Shown: positions 1-12,949, numbered from the stretch's first letter. The stretch: DNA of 45,623 nucleotides from Tetrahymena elliotti 4EA (GCA_000231825.2 JH720309.1:777647-823269), one strand, 5' to 3'. Notes: generated by a model not told the origin, from the letters alone. Numbers and translations: made by a program.

Positions 1-1060
1 TATGAATTTAAGAAACCCAATTCATACGTTAAAATGTTTATTTTATTATTAAAAAATGAATTCATAAAAGCTCTTTTTACCAGAGGTTGAGAGTCAAATT
101 TTAGAGATTAGACCATTTTGTTAAGTTAGACCTTAATTCTTATACTCCTATCTCACCAATATGAATGTCACTTTTTGTAAAAATAATAAATCAATATTTC
201 ATCAAACAATTTGGAAAATTTAAAAACATAAAAATGAGAATTAAATCTAAAAACAAACAAATATTTATCAATGAGCCAAACAAATATCATGTAAGACAAC
301 CCAAATTTGTCAGTTGCTCATAAATTAAAATCTTTAGTTTTTTTAAATGAATAATTAATAAAGAAGCGTGAGGTTAAGATTCAGAGCTTACAGATTAGAG
401 CATTTTGCTAAGCCAGATCCTAATTCTTATGCACCCATTTCACCAATCTTGATTCTCACTTTTAAGAAATAAATAAAATAAATATTTAACAAAGAAATAT
501 TAAAAGAATGAGAAAAACAGCATAAAATTTTTAATAAATTCTGAAAACAACAAATAAAATCCATGAATGAGCCAAACATATATCAAGTAAACTAACTAAT
601 CCAAACTAGTATGTCACTCTTAAATTAAAATCTTTGTTATTAAGCAACTCATAAATATTTAAAAAATACTATTTTTACAAGAGGTTTAGAGTCAAAATTT
701 AGAGGTTCGAGCATTTTGCTAGGCAAGCTCCTATTCCTTATGTTTCATCAATATTCTTTCTCCTATTAATGTAAAAAGAATAAAAATTTGAATTAAATCT
801 TCAAAAACAAATAAAAATTAATAATTAAGCTCAACAAATTGCAATTAACCAGTCTTTCATAAATTAAAATAGTTGTTTATTAAAATGTTAATTAATTTTG
901 AAACACTTTTTTTATTAGATTTAATCAATGTTTAAATATTTGATTATTTTAAAAGAAAAATTAATTATTTTATGTGAATTCAATACGAAGATTTAAGTAA
1001 GGAGTGAAATTAGAGCTCAGTAACTTTAATTAGATAAAAATGAGAATATGTTTATATCCA
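1..1060 (-). pseudogene. Decayed exon-repeat LRR gene, 5' part, runs off the left edge
   Basis: Minus strand. Three copies of the same 30-residue LRR exon found intact at 35-39 kb can be read here. The exon at 81-170 is exactly 90 nt, with GT and AG borders and an open phase-2 frame. The exon at 368-458 has one extra base (frameshift) and its donor is GC in a non-consensus context. The exon at 679-762 is 84 nt but still in frame. An upstream exon-2-like segment (about 974-1060) has AT where the donor GT should be. Introns are recognisable relatives of the 35-39 kb introns, including the run with repeated TGAATGAA. I infer a formerly expressed LRR gene now broken at two or more places. The rest lies outside the window, so partial function through alternative splicing cannot be excluded. 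Confidence 0.7.
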
Positions 1061-1254
1061 TAAAAAAATTAGGTACATCATTGAGAATTGTAATATATTT
1101 TATATTTTAAATCAACATTTTTTTTTTTGAGTTTTTAAATATATTAATACTTTCAAAATATAAAAACAAATTGAATTAATCTGATAGTTTCTCATAAAAT
1201 TCAGATCATATATTTATAATAAATAAGGAAAATAAAAAATAAACTAGCCATTAA

Positions 1255-1569
1255 TCATCCATGCTATCTAAAAATTAAAGCAGTAATATAAGCATTAAAA
1301 GTTTCTTCAGTTAAAGAAGGTATAGTAGGCAATGATAATAGTATAGAAGTGGCTAAATAAAATGGTTCAAGTAATTCAATAATCATTTAGTTGAGTTTCA
1401 GCCTATTTTAAGCATAAAATTCTGGTTTATCTCTGTCAATACATTCACAATTACGGGTATTGGCAGACCTAACTCATTTCGAAATATTTTCTTTATTTTT
1501 CAAATCCTTTTGTTAATACTCACATAAAATTCCTCAAATAGCCATACAATAAATCTTAGAAAGATAAAC
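1255..1569 (-). CDS. Unidentified C-terminal coding fragment, two exons visible
   Basis: Minus strand. The last exon (1468 down to 1255) reads 70 residues and ends at TGA. It includes the stretches NCECIDRDKPEFY and IIELLEPFYLATSILL. A 55-nt intron (1469-1523) starts GTGAGTATT and ends TTAG, and joins in phase to a short exon reading LLYGYLRNF, whose upstream border is at about 1554 or 1569. I could not follow the gene further upstream: the next stretch is AT-rich and has TGA in frame. Composition (W/C/P/G present, balanced charges) is more protein-like than the surroundings. I do not recognise the family. It may be the 3' end of a gene with a distant upstream exon, or a gene fragment. Confidence 0.4.
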
Positions 1570-3670
1570 CTTATTAATTTCAATGAAATAAAAAATAATA
1601 GATCAAAAAAAAATTTATCACTTTTAACTTTTAGACTAAAATACTAAAATTAAATTTAAGAAGCTTTTTTTAAAAATATTTTATGAGCTAAATTAGTTAA
1701 TTATAACAATTTTATATTAAAAAAACTGCCTTAATTTATCTGTAAATAAATAAAAAACAATTTAATTTATTGTAGGAGAATCAGAAAGCCCTTATAGAAA
1801 ATGTCTTCTTGTTTTGAATAAATGTAAAAGTAATAACAACAATATAAATTTGCCTGTTTGAAAGGTATAATTTTACTTGGATCCCCTTTTTAGCTTTAAA
1901 ACACCAAACGCTTAAAGGCTTAACTAAAGTAAAAATAATAACAACAATATAAATTTGCCTGTTTGAAAGGTATAATTTGACTTGATCCCCTTTTTAGCTT
2001 TAAAAGACCAAGCGCTTAAAGGCTTAACTAATTTTAATAATAATTACTCTGTAATACAAGAATGAAATGTGTCTTAACAAATTGTTTCTAGACTAAATAT
2101 AAATGTAAGGTAAGCGATAACAAAAAGAAAAGAAGCAATAAAATTAAATTGCTTATTTAAATTATTTTCATTTGATTAAAAATATAAAATTAATTTATTA
2201 AATTTTAAAAATAATTTTTCAAAACAACTAAAATTTCATATGAAAAATATTTACACTTCAAAGATCTTTTTATTTGATTGATTAAAAGGCAATCTGAAAA
2301 TTAATTGAATTATTATTTAATTTCTATTTTTCTTCTTAACAATGAAGAGTATTACAATTTTTCGCTTACTTAAAAAATACAGCTTTCCAATTATTTTCTC
2401 AATTTTGGGAAAAAAAATTGATTACAAAGCTTGATCAAAATTTTTCATAATTTATCAAATAATGATTCCTCGTCAATTTTTATTTAAAAAGGTAAAATAT
2501 TTGATGCGTTTTAAGAAAATTTAATATTTTTAATGCATGAGGAATTTTATTAATTAAAATAAAACATTTTAGACACAAAAAAAGAAAGAATAATTTAAAA
2601 TATAAACATTTTTTTTGATATTATAAATGTTTCTTGATTATTTAGAGTAATTCTTTTAGAGGTTTATAATTGTTCCTGAATTTCTATTTTTTTTCTTAAA
2701 AAAAATTAATTACAAAGGTCAATCAAAATTTTTCAGAATTGTATAAACAATTATTATCACCAAAATTATTTATTAATTGAATACTCAATTCCAAAACATT
2801 GAAATAGGTTTTAATATAATTTCTAATGGATTTATTTGAAAATTATTTTAAGTCTACTTTATTGTCGAAAATATTTAGGAAAATATAAATCGAATTATTA
2901 GTCGGAAAACAATCATTCTTCAAATAAATCTTAGATTAGAAATTTTATTATTTTTGACTTACCTTTGAGGGAAGGAATTGATTTGTCATATTGTAAGATG
3001 AAAAGGGGGACTACTTTAGAATAATATAAAAATATGTATTTTGTTGTGAAATTTGGATTAAAAATACAGGTTATATTTTAGGTAATTGAGACATGGTTAA
3101 AAATATGGATTTTTTCTAGAGAATTTATTTACTTTCAGAATAATTAATTTGTTTGCAGTTTTTGATTTCAATTAATCAAATTCAGAATTATTCTGGTGAA
3201 TTATGGTATTGAAGAAGTAAAGAAATTCTTATAGAAGGTTTATAAATAAATTTACATCAAGTTAGGATAAATGATCAGAAATTAATAATATTTGATCAAA
3301 TCAAATGAATAATTTTGAGAAAGTATCTGTCTGTCTGTCTGATTGATTGATTGATAAATTTAATTAATTAATTACTAATGTTCATTTCAATCAAATTTGA
3401 CTTGTTTTACTTTATTAATAAAAGAATTAGGTTATAAATCAATGTGACCCCCTTTTTATTAGATCGTTTGATATATAACAAAAGCAAAGACTTGCAAATT
3501 TTATCATCAACATACATAATCATTGAATGTGAGAAAATAAATATATAGTAATTATTTCTGGATTAAAAATTTAATGTTGGAATTAGTTTAATTTTGTAAT
3601 TTATTTATTTATTTTATTTATTCAAAAAACCAAATTTATTTTTAAAAATAATTTACAATTTAAAACATAC
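1570..3670. other. Noncoding AT-rich stretch
   Basis: No frame on either strand looks like a gene. It holds the 105-bp tandem duplication (1827-2031) and short simple repeats near 3320-3375 (GTCT then GATT units). The last part is the presumed promoter and 5' UTR of the nucleoside transporter gene that starts at 3671. Confidence 0.5.
1827..2031. repeat. Tandem duplication, unit about 105 bp
   Basis: Two head-to-tail copies of one unit (about 1827-1928 and 1932-2031) share nearly all bases, including the landmarks TTTGCCTGTTTGAAAGG and GCTTAAAGGCTTAACTAA (the first copy has ACGCTT). They differ by a few substitutions and single-base gaps. The copies are much more alike than flanking DNA, so the duplication is recent. 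No coding frame spans it. Confidence 0.85.
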
Positions 3671-5078
3671 ATGGAAGACGCTAAGCTCATTTAAACAAAG
3701 GAGGATTTATAACCTACTTGGTTAAGTAAAGTTACTGCTGCTTTATTGGGAGTTTCTTCTTTAATTGGTTGGAGTGCCATTCTTAACTCATTTGATTACT
3801 TTGGTGATAAATACCCAAAAGATACTTATCACGATGTTACTTTCTTATTCCCTATTCCATTGAAATTTGCTTCTTTTATATGGGGTTTAGCTATGGATTA
3901 TCTTTCTAAAAAATATTCTATTAAAATCAGAATTGGTCTTTGTTTAGCAATTCAATCTCTCTTTATGATTGCTATGCCTATTGTTGCTCTCCTCTTACAA
4001 AACTGGGCTGGTTTCTATATCTGCATGATTCTCTGTTTTTTAATTGGTACAACAACATGCATAGCTTAAAACTCAAGTATTGCTATGCTTTCTTAATTCG
4101 ATAAGAAAAGTCAAGGTAAAATTCATTTATTTACTTTCATTCATTTTTCTCTTTTAATATTTATTTTTCATTCATTTCTTAATTTTAAATATAGGTATTT
4201 ACTGGATATTTACTGCATGGAGCGGTCTCTCTATGAATGTTGGAAGAGCCTCAGTTCTTGGAATTTTTGGTGATAACGATAGTGGTATTAATAATGGTAC
4301 AATAGTCTACTTTATCATGGCTGCAATTACTATTTATACCACAATTTTCTGCCTTTTAAAATACTTACAATCTGATCACCATTAAGGCATGATGACTTTA
4401 CATTCCGCACAAGATACTGCATATGAAAATCCAAATGAATAAATTAATTACTAATCTGTCAGTGATGCTAACAGCAACAATCCAGGCCAAGAAAAATTCA
4501 AAGTTAGATTGATAGCCTGCTTAAAAAAAGTTAAATTTATTGCTATTTCTATCTTTTTAACTTATGTTGTTACATTCATGCTCTTCCCTGGTGTCTCAAT
4601 TTACTAAAAAGAATATTCCTTCATTGATTCTTTTGCTTGGGCAACGTAATTTTTTTATTAATTAAAAACATTTTCATTTCAATTAATTAATATTTATTTT
4701 ATTAAATAAAAAAGACTTTTGATGCAATTCTCTTACAATATTGGAGATTTATCTGGCAAGGCTTTAAGTAGTCTTCATTTTTATAACTCTTCTGCTATGT
4801 ATATTTTGAATATATGCAGATGCATATTCTTCTTTACTTTTTTGATGACAGCAAGAGATCCTTCAAATGGGTTCTTTGGAAGCGACTACTTTGCCTTAGT
4901 TGACATATTTATATTTGGCCTTACTAATGGGCTTGTTACTGGTGGTCTCATGCAGTTGGGTCCTCAAAGAGGTACATCTTCTGATGAAAAAAATTTAATT
5001 TCTCTTATTCTTGCTTTTGGCCTTACTTTTGGTATTTCTGTAGGCGCATTTTTAGCTTTAACTCTTGAATAACATTGA
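3671..5078 (+). CDS. Equilibrative nucleoside transporter (ENT/SLC29 family)
   Basis: Multi-pass membrane protein of 419 residues, expected to carry nucleosides or nucleobases down their gradient across plasma or organelle membranes. Exons: 3671-4115, 4195-4645, 4715-5078. The two introns (79 and 69 nt) are GT...AG and restore frame. The first transmembrane region reads LIGWSAILNSFDYF, matching the conserved ENT N-terminal motif (GWN-like, then D-Y-F/Y). Other hydrophobic helices follow, including MNVGRASVLGIFG after the first intron, and the protein ends with a helix rich in G, F and L. A hydrophilic loop of about 60 residues (around residues 225-285) separates the two halves, as in other ENTs. 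The ATG at 3671 gives a short cytosolic N-terminus with two TAA-coded glutamines. Length fits the family (about 400-460). The stop is TGA after Gln-His. Substrate cannot be deduced. Confidence 0.9.
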
Positions 5079-5399
5079 AATAATAAAATCAATCAATCAA
5101 TTCTAAAAATCATTAACAAATTTAATTAATTTAAATAATATTTTATTCTGAAAATCTGAGTATTAAAATTTTAATTTGTCTATATATTGTATATTTATCA
5201 AATAATATTTTCCTATCACACAATTAATTATCTTACTAAAAAACTACAATTTCATTAAAATTAATACAAAAAAAATGATTATTTTTCTTTAATATTTATG
5301 TAGACACATAGCAAAAAATAAATAAAATTTGTATTTAATTAATGAAAACCTTAAGTAATATACTTTAGATAATCCTCTTTTATCTTATAAATATAATAA

Positions 5400-5950
5400 C
5401 CCTCATTTTTTGAAAATTTTCTCTCTTTGAAAAAATTACAGATATTTTTTTATTAAAATTTTTTAAGAGTGAAAGTAAAACTATTAATATACTTATATTT
5501 AGATTATTTATAAACAACTATTAAAAATAGAGATAATAAAGCTCAAATTACTATTAATTTTATAAAACTAAATAAGTAATTGATTCTACTAACCTGGGAA
5601 TTTTAAGAAATTAATATTTCAACATCTATTTCTATTCATCTTTTAAATCCTCTTAGTTTTTGATAAATTTAAAAATATGTTTAAATTTTTTATTTTAACT
5701 TTGAAAGAATTTTAGATATTTCTTGATTAAAAATTGTTAAACTGAAAGTACAACTATTAATATATATGAATTACTTAAAAAATATGTACTTTTTAAAATA
5801 AAAATAATGAAAACCAAATTATTATTAATTTTCTCAATCTAAATAAATAGTTGCTTTTACTAACCTGGGAATTTTAAGAAATTAATTTTTTAACATCTAT
5901 TTCTATTCGTCTTTTAAATCCTCTTAGCTTTTGATAAATTTAAAAATATG
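5400..5950. repeat. Tandem duplication of an LRR last exon and its flank, unit about 277 bp
   Basis: Segments 5571-5680 and 5848-5950 are near-identical (shared ACCTGGGAATTTTAAGAAAT and AAATCCTCTTAG), and flanking sequence is also related at a spacing of about 277 bp. On the minus strand the right copy contains the last exon of the LRR gene at 5834-8279 (stop at 5834-5836). In the left copy the same protein frame is visible (LKDEQKQML, FLKIPRLV), but the TGA stop has been lost. I infer duplication of the terminal exon, after which the downstream copy decayed. Confidence 0.7.
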
Positions 5951-8279
5951 TTCATGTATTTCAAAAAATAAATTGGTTAAAGCTCTTTAAAATATCTTTT
6001 ATTGTTTTATTCGTCAATTAATTGATTAAGATATATACTAAAAATTATTAATTACCCAAACTCAATACAAAGATACAGAGTGTTAAGATTTTTGAGTTTT
6101 CCGAAAAACGAACTTAAATCAAATATAAAAGAGAGAGTATCTGAGTTTTAGCTAAAGAGATCATGACAAATATATAAATTCAAAGAAAATTAAAAAAATG
6201 AATATTAATTACCAGAAAGACAGTTCTAACTCAAAGAGATTTGAGAACTTTTATAAAGCAAATAAAAAATCATGTTAACTATTTCCTTTTTCCTTATAAT
6301 ATCTTTTGAGTATTTCAAATAATAATTAAGGTCACAAATTTTAAAAATTAAAAGTGATAGAATTAAAATATTTTTAATCATTTAAGAATATTTTTACTCA
6401 TTATCAATTGACAAATATTAAAGTTAACTCAATTTAGCTAATTTTTGTAATAAATCTGAAAAACCCTGGCTACTAGCATCTCTATGAATAGATAGAAAAA
6501 TTAAAGAAGTTAGCTCAAATTAAATTTTTTTTATTAATTTACTTAAAAGCAAGTTTCAATTTTAAAATACTTGCACAATGAGATAAAGCTAGTCCCAAAC
6601 CTGCTAAATCTTTATCAGAATTTTTTACTTCTCTTAAAAATATATTAATCTAGAATTATGAAGTAAATCAAATAAAATTACAAAAGATCAAATTTTAAAT
6701 TGACAAGTTTATTGCATTTAGATAAACAATAAATAAATTTTTCTTCTCCTAAAGCATCGATTGAGTTATTTCTTTAATTTAAATTAATTTAATTAAAAAA
6801 ATCTAATTATTTCAATAAAATTAATGATCTATTTGTTTGTTTATCTAAACTACTTTTTTGTTTATTATTAGTTCAATAAATGATTTGAAGTTTATTTAAC
6901 AAAATTAAAAATATTTTCTTTAATGTTTAAAATATTTAATAGCTAATCAATCATATAAAAATAAGATAAATATTTTACTATAATTCTAGAGATAAAAGAG
7001 AGAGATTATGGCATGTTTAAAGAGCAGAGCCAAATCGAACTAAACCTTCATTTGTTATGTTATTTTCTCTTTTTTTTAAAATTTAATTAATAATTTCTTT
7101 ATTCAAAAAAGAATTTGCTAAGATCTAAAAAAAAAAACGATCGAATAATATGTTTTTTAATTTAGTGAAATTTGTCTTTCAATAAAAAATTTAATTTTGA
7201 ATTTCACTAATTAATTTTGATTTTAAAAAAGTTTCAATATCATTTTATTTGAATTTGTAATGAAATTTAAACTCATATTTTAGAATATCAATAATAAAAA
7301 GAAAAGTTTCTTATTTTTTTTAATCATAATATATCTTGCTTGTAAAATAGAAATTAGATTTTAGATTTACTAAATCTTCACCTCTTAAAATTGAAAGGAT
7401 AGACTAACTAACAATGGTAAGTTAATTAATTAAAAAGTAATTTATTTTAGTTTTAAAAATAATTCTGATAGTTTTTTGATTTGAAAAATAAAAAAATAAT
7501 AAAAATGCCACACACAGCCTTTCCAATTTTTTACTAGACTTTTCATTTTAACTTAATAAAAAAACAATCGTTTATTTTTAAAAAATGGTTTAGTTAATTT
7601 AATGAATTGAAAAATAGAAAAGCCTTTAATGCTTTTTACAAAATTAGATCTTTTTTCTTGTGTTTGAAAAGATAATTTTAAATCTACATTTTTAAAATCT
7701 AAATAAAAAATTAAAATATTTACTTAAGATACAACACCAAAATTGAAAGATTAGGGCATTTTATTATTGCAAGGCCTAGATTATTCAAGCCCTCATCTTC
7801 AATGTTATTTTGGCTACATTTCATTAAAATATTTACATTGAATAAAAAAGAAAAAATTTACATATAAAAATTTAAGTTTTCATTTTTAAAGTAGAAAATA
7901 TTTATTCAATAATATTTCAAAAATAAAGATTTACTATAATTATATTTCCAAATAAGTAAGATTCTTGTATTTTGGCAATACTTAAAATAGGCCTTATCCT
8001 CCTTTACCAATTTTTACCCAACTAATTTTAAATTGAATTTTAATATTTCTTAAGGCTAAATAAATAATTAATATTTTATGAGAAGATAATATTGACATAA
8101 ATAAATAAATTTAAAGTTTAAATTCTACTAAAGTTAAAGTTTTATTTCAGTTTTTTCAAAAGAGTCATTTAGTACCTTTTTAATTAATTAAAGATATATT
8201 TCAATTAAATTAATCATAATTATTTAATTACAGAATTTAGATTTGAGTAATAAGGCATTCTTCCTACCATTTTTTTTGT
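5834..8279 (-). CDS. Leucine-rich-repeat protein, exon-per-repeat gene, 5' end unresolved
   Basis: Minus strand. Exons I can define, all with phase-2 borders and GT...AG introns: 8232-8279 (48 nt, tentative), 7935-8021 (87), 7724-7813 (90), 6979-7068 (90), 6682-6771 (90), 6543-6632 (90), 6398-6481 (84), 6056-6151 (96), 5834-5984 (last, TGA). Each middle exon encodes one LRR of about 30 residues, for example NNIEDEGLNNLGLAI then IKCPNLSIL, or NNITNEGLVRFGSAL then QTCHNLSLL. The C-terminus contains FLKIPRLVKA, like the KAKRLVK end of the related gene at 35-39 kb. Introns range from about 49 to several hundred nt and, unlike that gene, are not copies of one another. Gaps at 7069-7723, 6772-6978 and 6152-6397 may hide further exons, and the start codon is not identified. 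The product is probably a soluble scaffold or recognition protein; no other domain is seen. Confidence 0.7.
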
Positions 8280-9644
8280 CTATTAATATGAAAAATTTTC
8301 TATAAATCTTTTTTACCTCTCTTATATTTTAATGCATTGGTGGAAATTATTTGATTTGAATCAGCTATTAAGACCTTAAAAAAACAAAAACTATTAAATT
8401 CTTACTAAAAAAATCAACCAGGGAAATCATCAATATTAAGTCAGCTAAAAATTCTAGAGACATACATCTAAAACAGATATGATATTCAAAATAAACATCT
8501 TATTACTATTTTTAAAATTCTATTTTAAATTTTCTTTTAATTCCAAGCCAATTATTAATTTATATAAAGCTATCCATGCATACATTAAAAATGGTATTAA
8601 TTGATAAATAAAGTTTAATTTTTATAATTTAATAGAAAATATACAGAAAAAAGAAAGTTCCTAATATCATAGATAAATAAAAATTTTACTTTTTTAAATA
8701 AAATAAATTATTTTAATTTCACAAAACACTTTCATACTTATCATGCGATAACACAGCCCTAACTCATTTATTAATTGCTAATTCCTAAATTGACTAACAA
8801 TATATGATAGAGATTAAATAGAATTATTATATTTTTCTAATAAAATTAAATAAATATTTTTTTTTAATAAAAATAAAAAATAACATAGAATAATTAAATG
8901 AATTTTCAAGATTCATTTAATATCTCTTATTATAAATAGCTGACAAATGCATATGCTTCTTTAATATATTATATCACTTCTACAAAACTAATTAAAATAG
9001 AATCATAATTGAATACTGTAGAGACTCATTAATTAAGGCTGATTTTTGAGAAAGACAGAAATTGGTCAAATTAAATAAGAAAAAGTTAATAATGCCAAAT
9101 TTTCAGATTTTGAAATTAAAATGGATATGAGATTCTACAGTAATTATTTCAATTAAGCGAAAAAAATACTTTATTTTAATTTATTTTTATTAGAAATGAA
9201 TGAGAAAAATAAAATTCAAAACATTTAAAAATTATCAAGCAATCAATCAAATTGATTTGCCTCGGAAAAGATAGATAATCATTATTGAATTAAGAAATTA
9301 GTAAGAAAAATAATGAAGAAATCTTTTACAAAACTTAATTAAATTTGTTAACAAGAAAAGAAGGAGATATTTTGATTAAGTTTTGGTAATTTCAAAAGAA
9401 AGGGAAAATCAAGGATTTGATTTCTTTATAATAAATTAATTACAAAAGAAAAATTAAAGAAGAGGATTTTTTTGAATAAAAAATAAATTAATATTGGAAG
9501 AATGCCAGTTTTTAAGGAAATTTATTCACACAGTTTTTAAGAGAATTGAAGTAATAGATAAGATCTGAAAAGTGAGTGAGTGTTGTAACAAATGTATTAC
9601 ATACATATCCGTAGAATGATGTACAGATCTATCTATTACAGGTC

Positions 9645-9730
9645 AGTTGTAGTTCATGATTTGGAAGTATTTATTCCAGATCAGATCAGAGAGAGAATTA
9701 GTTTTTAATACAAGTTAACACTACAACTGA
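9645..9730. repeat. Inverted repeat, 11-bp arms
   Basis: The arms TCAGTTGTAGT (9645-9655) and ACTACAACTGA (9720-9730) are perfect complements separated by 64 bases, within a GC-raised patch. They could form a hairpin or bind a dimeric factor. No other evidence of function. Confidence 0.5.
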
Positions 9731-10776
9731 TCATTTTTCATCTTTCCCCCAAAAATATGAAAGTGAAATAAATTCAACACGGATTGCTGCATCGATGAAT
9801 AGGTACTAGATTCTTCTTGAATAATTTACTTTGAATTTAAATGCATCTATTTATCTATCCGTCAATCAATCCTCGTAGATGCCTCGTAAGTGCTAAATAG
9901 TGGCGAAAGCTATGAAGCAGAAAATCTCAAACAGGCAAAATTATCTTAATCCCGTAGACAACTTTCCATTTGAATTTCTGCTGAGCAATTAGACCTATTT
10001 AAGAAGAGCACATTGTCAAAATGTTAGTCTTTATTTAAACTAGAAAACAACTAGTCTAAAAAATCAACTATAGTCTCTATTTGTTGTCTAGGAAAAAAGC
10101 TCTCTGCGGCACTTGAAGATTTATGTTTGTAAAAATAATTAAAAACTATAAAAAGAAAAGATATTATTGATATTATAAATCTCCTTAAATCTCTCGCTCG
10201 ATCGCTACAGAAAAGCTAAGAAAAAAATTAACAGATTAAAAAAATAAGAAAAAAAAAGAAAAAGATAAAAGCTGATTAAAAAGAACAAATTAAAACAACA
10301 TTATTAAACAAATAAAATAAACAAGCAAATACAAACAACAATAAATTAAAAATCAAAACAAATTCACTTGAATATATCACCATGCTTCATTTTTTTACTC
10401 ATGCCTCTATTAATATTTTTTAAGATTTCCTTAATTGATTATTTTGGAATAAAAAATTGATCTTAACCCTTTGAATGAAATTTTTAGAAGAATTGGATAG
10501 ATTTATTAAATTAATTAAATGGTTTTAATTAATATTTAGAGATTCTTTTATAGGTATTTAATCAACATTTTAAAGAAGTTTGGTTAGGAATTTATTAAGA
10601 TAAATTTTGTGATTGAATATCTTCAGATTGGATGGATTTTGATTGAAGATTTCTTTATTGGTTATTTTTGAATAGAAAATTTGATCTTAAGCCTTTGAAT
10701 GAAATTTTTTATTGACTAATTTGTTTAGATTTGATTTGATTGTTTATCTATTAACTAAGTTGTAATTTACATTTGG

Positions 10777-10893
10777 GAAAATAAATAAAACATGGATTTT
10801 TCTTTTGATGATTTTGAAAATAAATAAAACATGGATTTTTCTTTTGATGATTTTGAAAATAAATAAAACATGGATTTTTCTTTTGATGATTTT
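10777..10893 (+). repeat. Three perfect 39-bp tandem repeats
   Basis: Units 10777-10815, 10816-10854 and 10855-10893 are identical. Because 39 is a multiple of 3, one plus-strand frame reads three copies of ENKQNMDFSFDDF and then continues about 15 more codons to TGA. No upstream exon or splice sites were found. The frame opens only just before the repeat, so coding is unproven. Confidence 0.85.
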
Positions 10894-12949
10894 TAATTCA
10901 GAAAATATCTTGAAAGTGTTATTTGGTTTATAAAATTTTGAATTAAGAAAAGATTTTTTTTTGTTTTTGGGGATTTTGTTTTGAGTTTTGTTTATAGTAA
11001 TTAATAAAAAAATAAATTAAGAGAAAAAAAAATAAAAAAAAAAAGGAAGAAGATTTAATATTATCAATCTGCTTAGATTTGTTTCAATATTTGAGAGTGA
11101 TAGCTTGAAAATAATGAAATAAATTAGAAGGTAGATTGTAGTATTCTAAAAGTAGCTTAAAGCTGTGGCAGATTAATTCATCAAATTTTTTGAAGAGAAA
11201 GCTATACATCTACTTTGATATAAATAAGATCATGTATGACATAACTTCTATCTATTTGACTCTCACATGCTCTGATCAATATTTAGATTTATGATCATCA
11301 AATTCATCTTCATCAATCAAAGTTTTACTAATTAATTAGTTAGATGATAGCTTCAAGTTTTTTAAACCCCTCTTTAGTTACAACTACTAACTAACCAAAG
11401 CCTCAATTCAAATCAATTCATTTTGAATGCGAAAGAGAATTATACAGCTACACTTTAATCTCTTTAGAAGTTAAAAAATCACTCCATTAAATTGTATGAA
11501 AAACTAAAAATATGGCAAATAATTTAAAAAATTTTTAAAAATCCCCACCAATAAATACATTTAAATTATTCGCGCCTCCATTTTAGCTTGATATACATGC
11601 ATTTTTATTTGTATTTACTCTATATAAAAAGTATTTTTTAAATTTAATTAGGCCTCTCTCTATAAAAAGAACACTGATCTCTCTCTGTACTTCGCTCTCC
11701 AACTAGATACACGCACCTAACCGCTTCATTTAAAAAGAAAAAACAAATTCAAATAAAAAATAAAAATAGATAAATAAAAATAATAAATAAAAAATAGACA
11801 AATAAACAAATTAAAAATAAAAATAAATAAATTAAAAACAAAGAATAAATAACATAATCAAAAAGAAAGATAAAACAAATATAATAAATAGAATGAAAGG
11901 AATACTTCCTCATGCATGATTTATTTTAGTTTTAATTACAAGATTTTAAGCCATTATTTTATTTTATGAATTGCCTAAATAGATCATTAATGAAAATAAC
12001 ATTTAGCAGGCTTTATAGCTTTTGAATTAGTTTAAATGTGTGATTACAACAAAAATATTAGTTATTAGTTAAACTTTCACTTAGTAATGAATTATTTATT
12101 ATTTTTTTGATTCAAAGATAAGATTGAACAAAAACCCTTTAAAATCTAATTGAAATTATTAAATAATATAAAAATGCAAGTTTCAATTTTATTAGTTTCT
12201 TTAGTGATAAGTCATTAAGGCTTATTATGTAAATATTTTTAAGACTAAGTTTATTTTTAAAGCATTTGTGAAAGTAAACTTCATCTCATTATTTTACAGA
12301 TATAAATTTGAATTAATTAAAGCTATTTTGTATTGAATGAATGGTATTCTACCTAAATTTTTTAATATTAGTGTAATTCTTTGGGTTCCTTTAAAAATAA
12401 TGAAATATTTTTCTAGAATAAATAGATAGTTTGTCTTCATAGTTTTTACAAGGAATTTTTTGCATTTTTACAAGCATATTATCAACAAACATAATGAAAG
12501 CTCAATAGAAATGAAAATTATTTTTTAGTAACTTAGATTAAATCAATTTCTCAATGCTGGGATAATAGAGAAATAGTTATGTATTGATAAAATGTTAAAA
12601 ATAATATTTTTTCTTATGTAATAGATAAGATTTCATTTATTGTAATTTTTTCGTTATTTATTAATTTTGAATACAAAAATCATCTAAATAACATAGATTC
12701 ATCCTAATTGCATGAAGAAAATCTTTCATTTAATAAAAACACTATTTTTGAAATTAAATTTTATTGAGAAGTTTTTAAAAGAGTTGTTTTATTTTCTCAA
12801 TTATTTGACTCTTAGTTTAATAAAAGGGAATTTATTACTTTTCTCTGAAATATTTATTTTTATTAAAATTTTTTTTAATAATATGAGAAATGTGTATTGT
12901 CTTTATTAGATTCCTAAATAGAATATTTAGATTTCAATCATTCACTCAT

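Noticed and set aside
696..715. GGTTCGAG resembling a tRNA B box
   Set aside because: It is part of an LRR exon read on the minus strand; no tRNA cloverleaf forms around it.
9658..10460. Long plus-strand frame without TGA across a GC-raised patch
   Set aside because: Nearly glycine-free, and the other plus and minus frames of the same patch look equally protein-like, so no frame can be preferred.
12712..12909. Standard-code plus-strand frame of 65 codons
   Set aside because: Composition is that of random AT-rich DNA (F, L, I, K, N); no neighbouring exon or motif.
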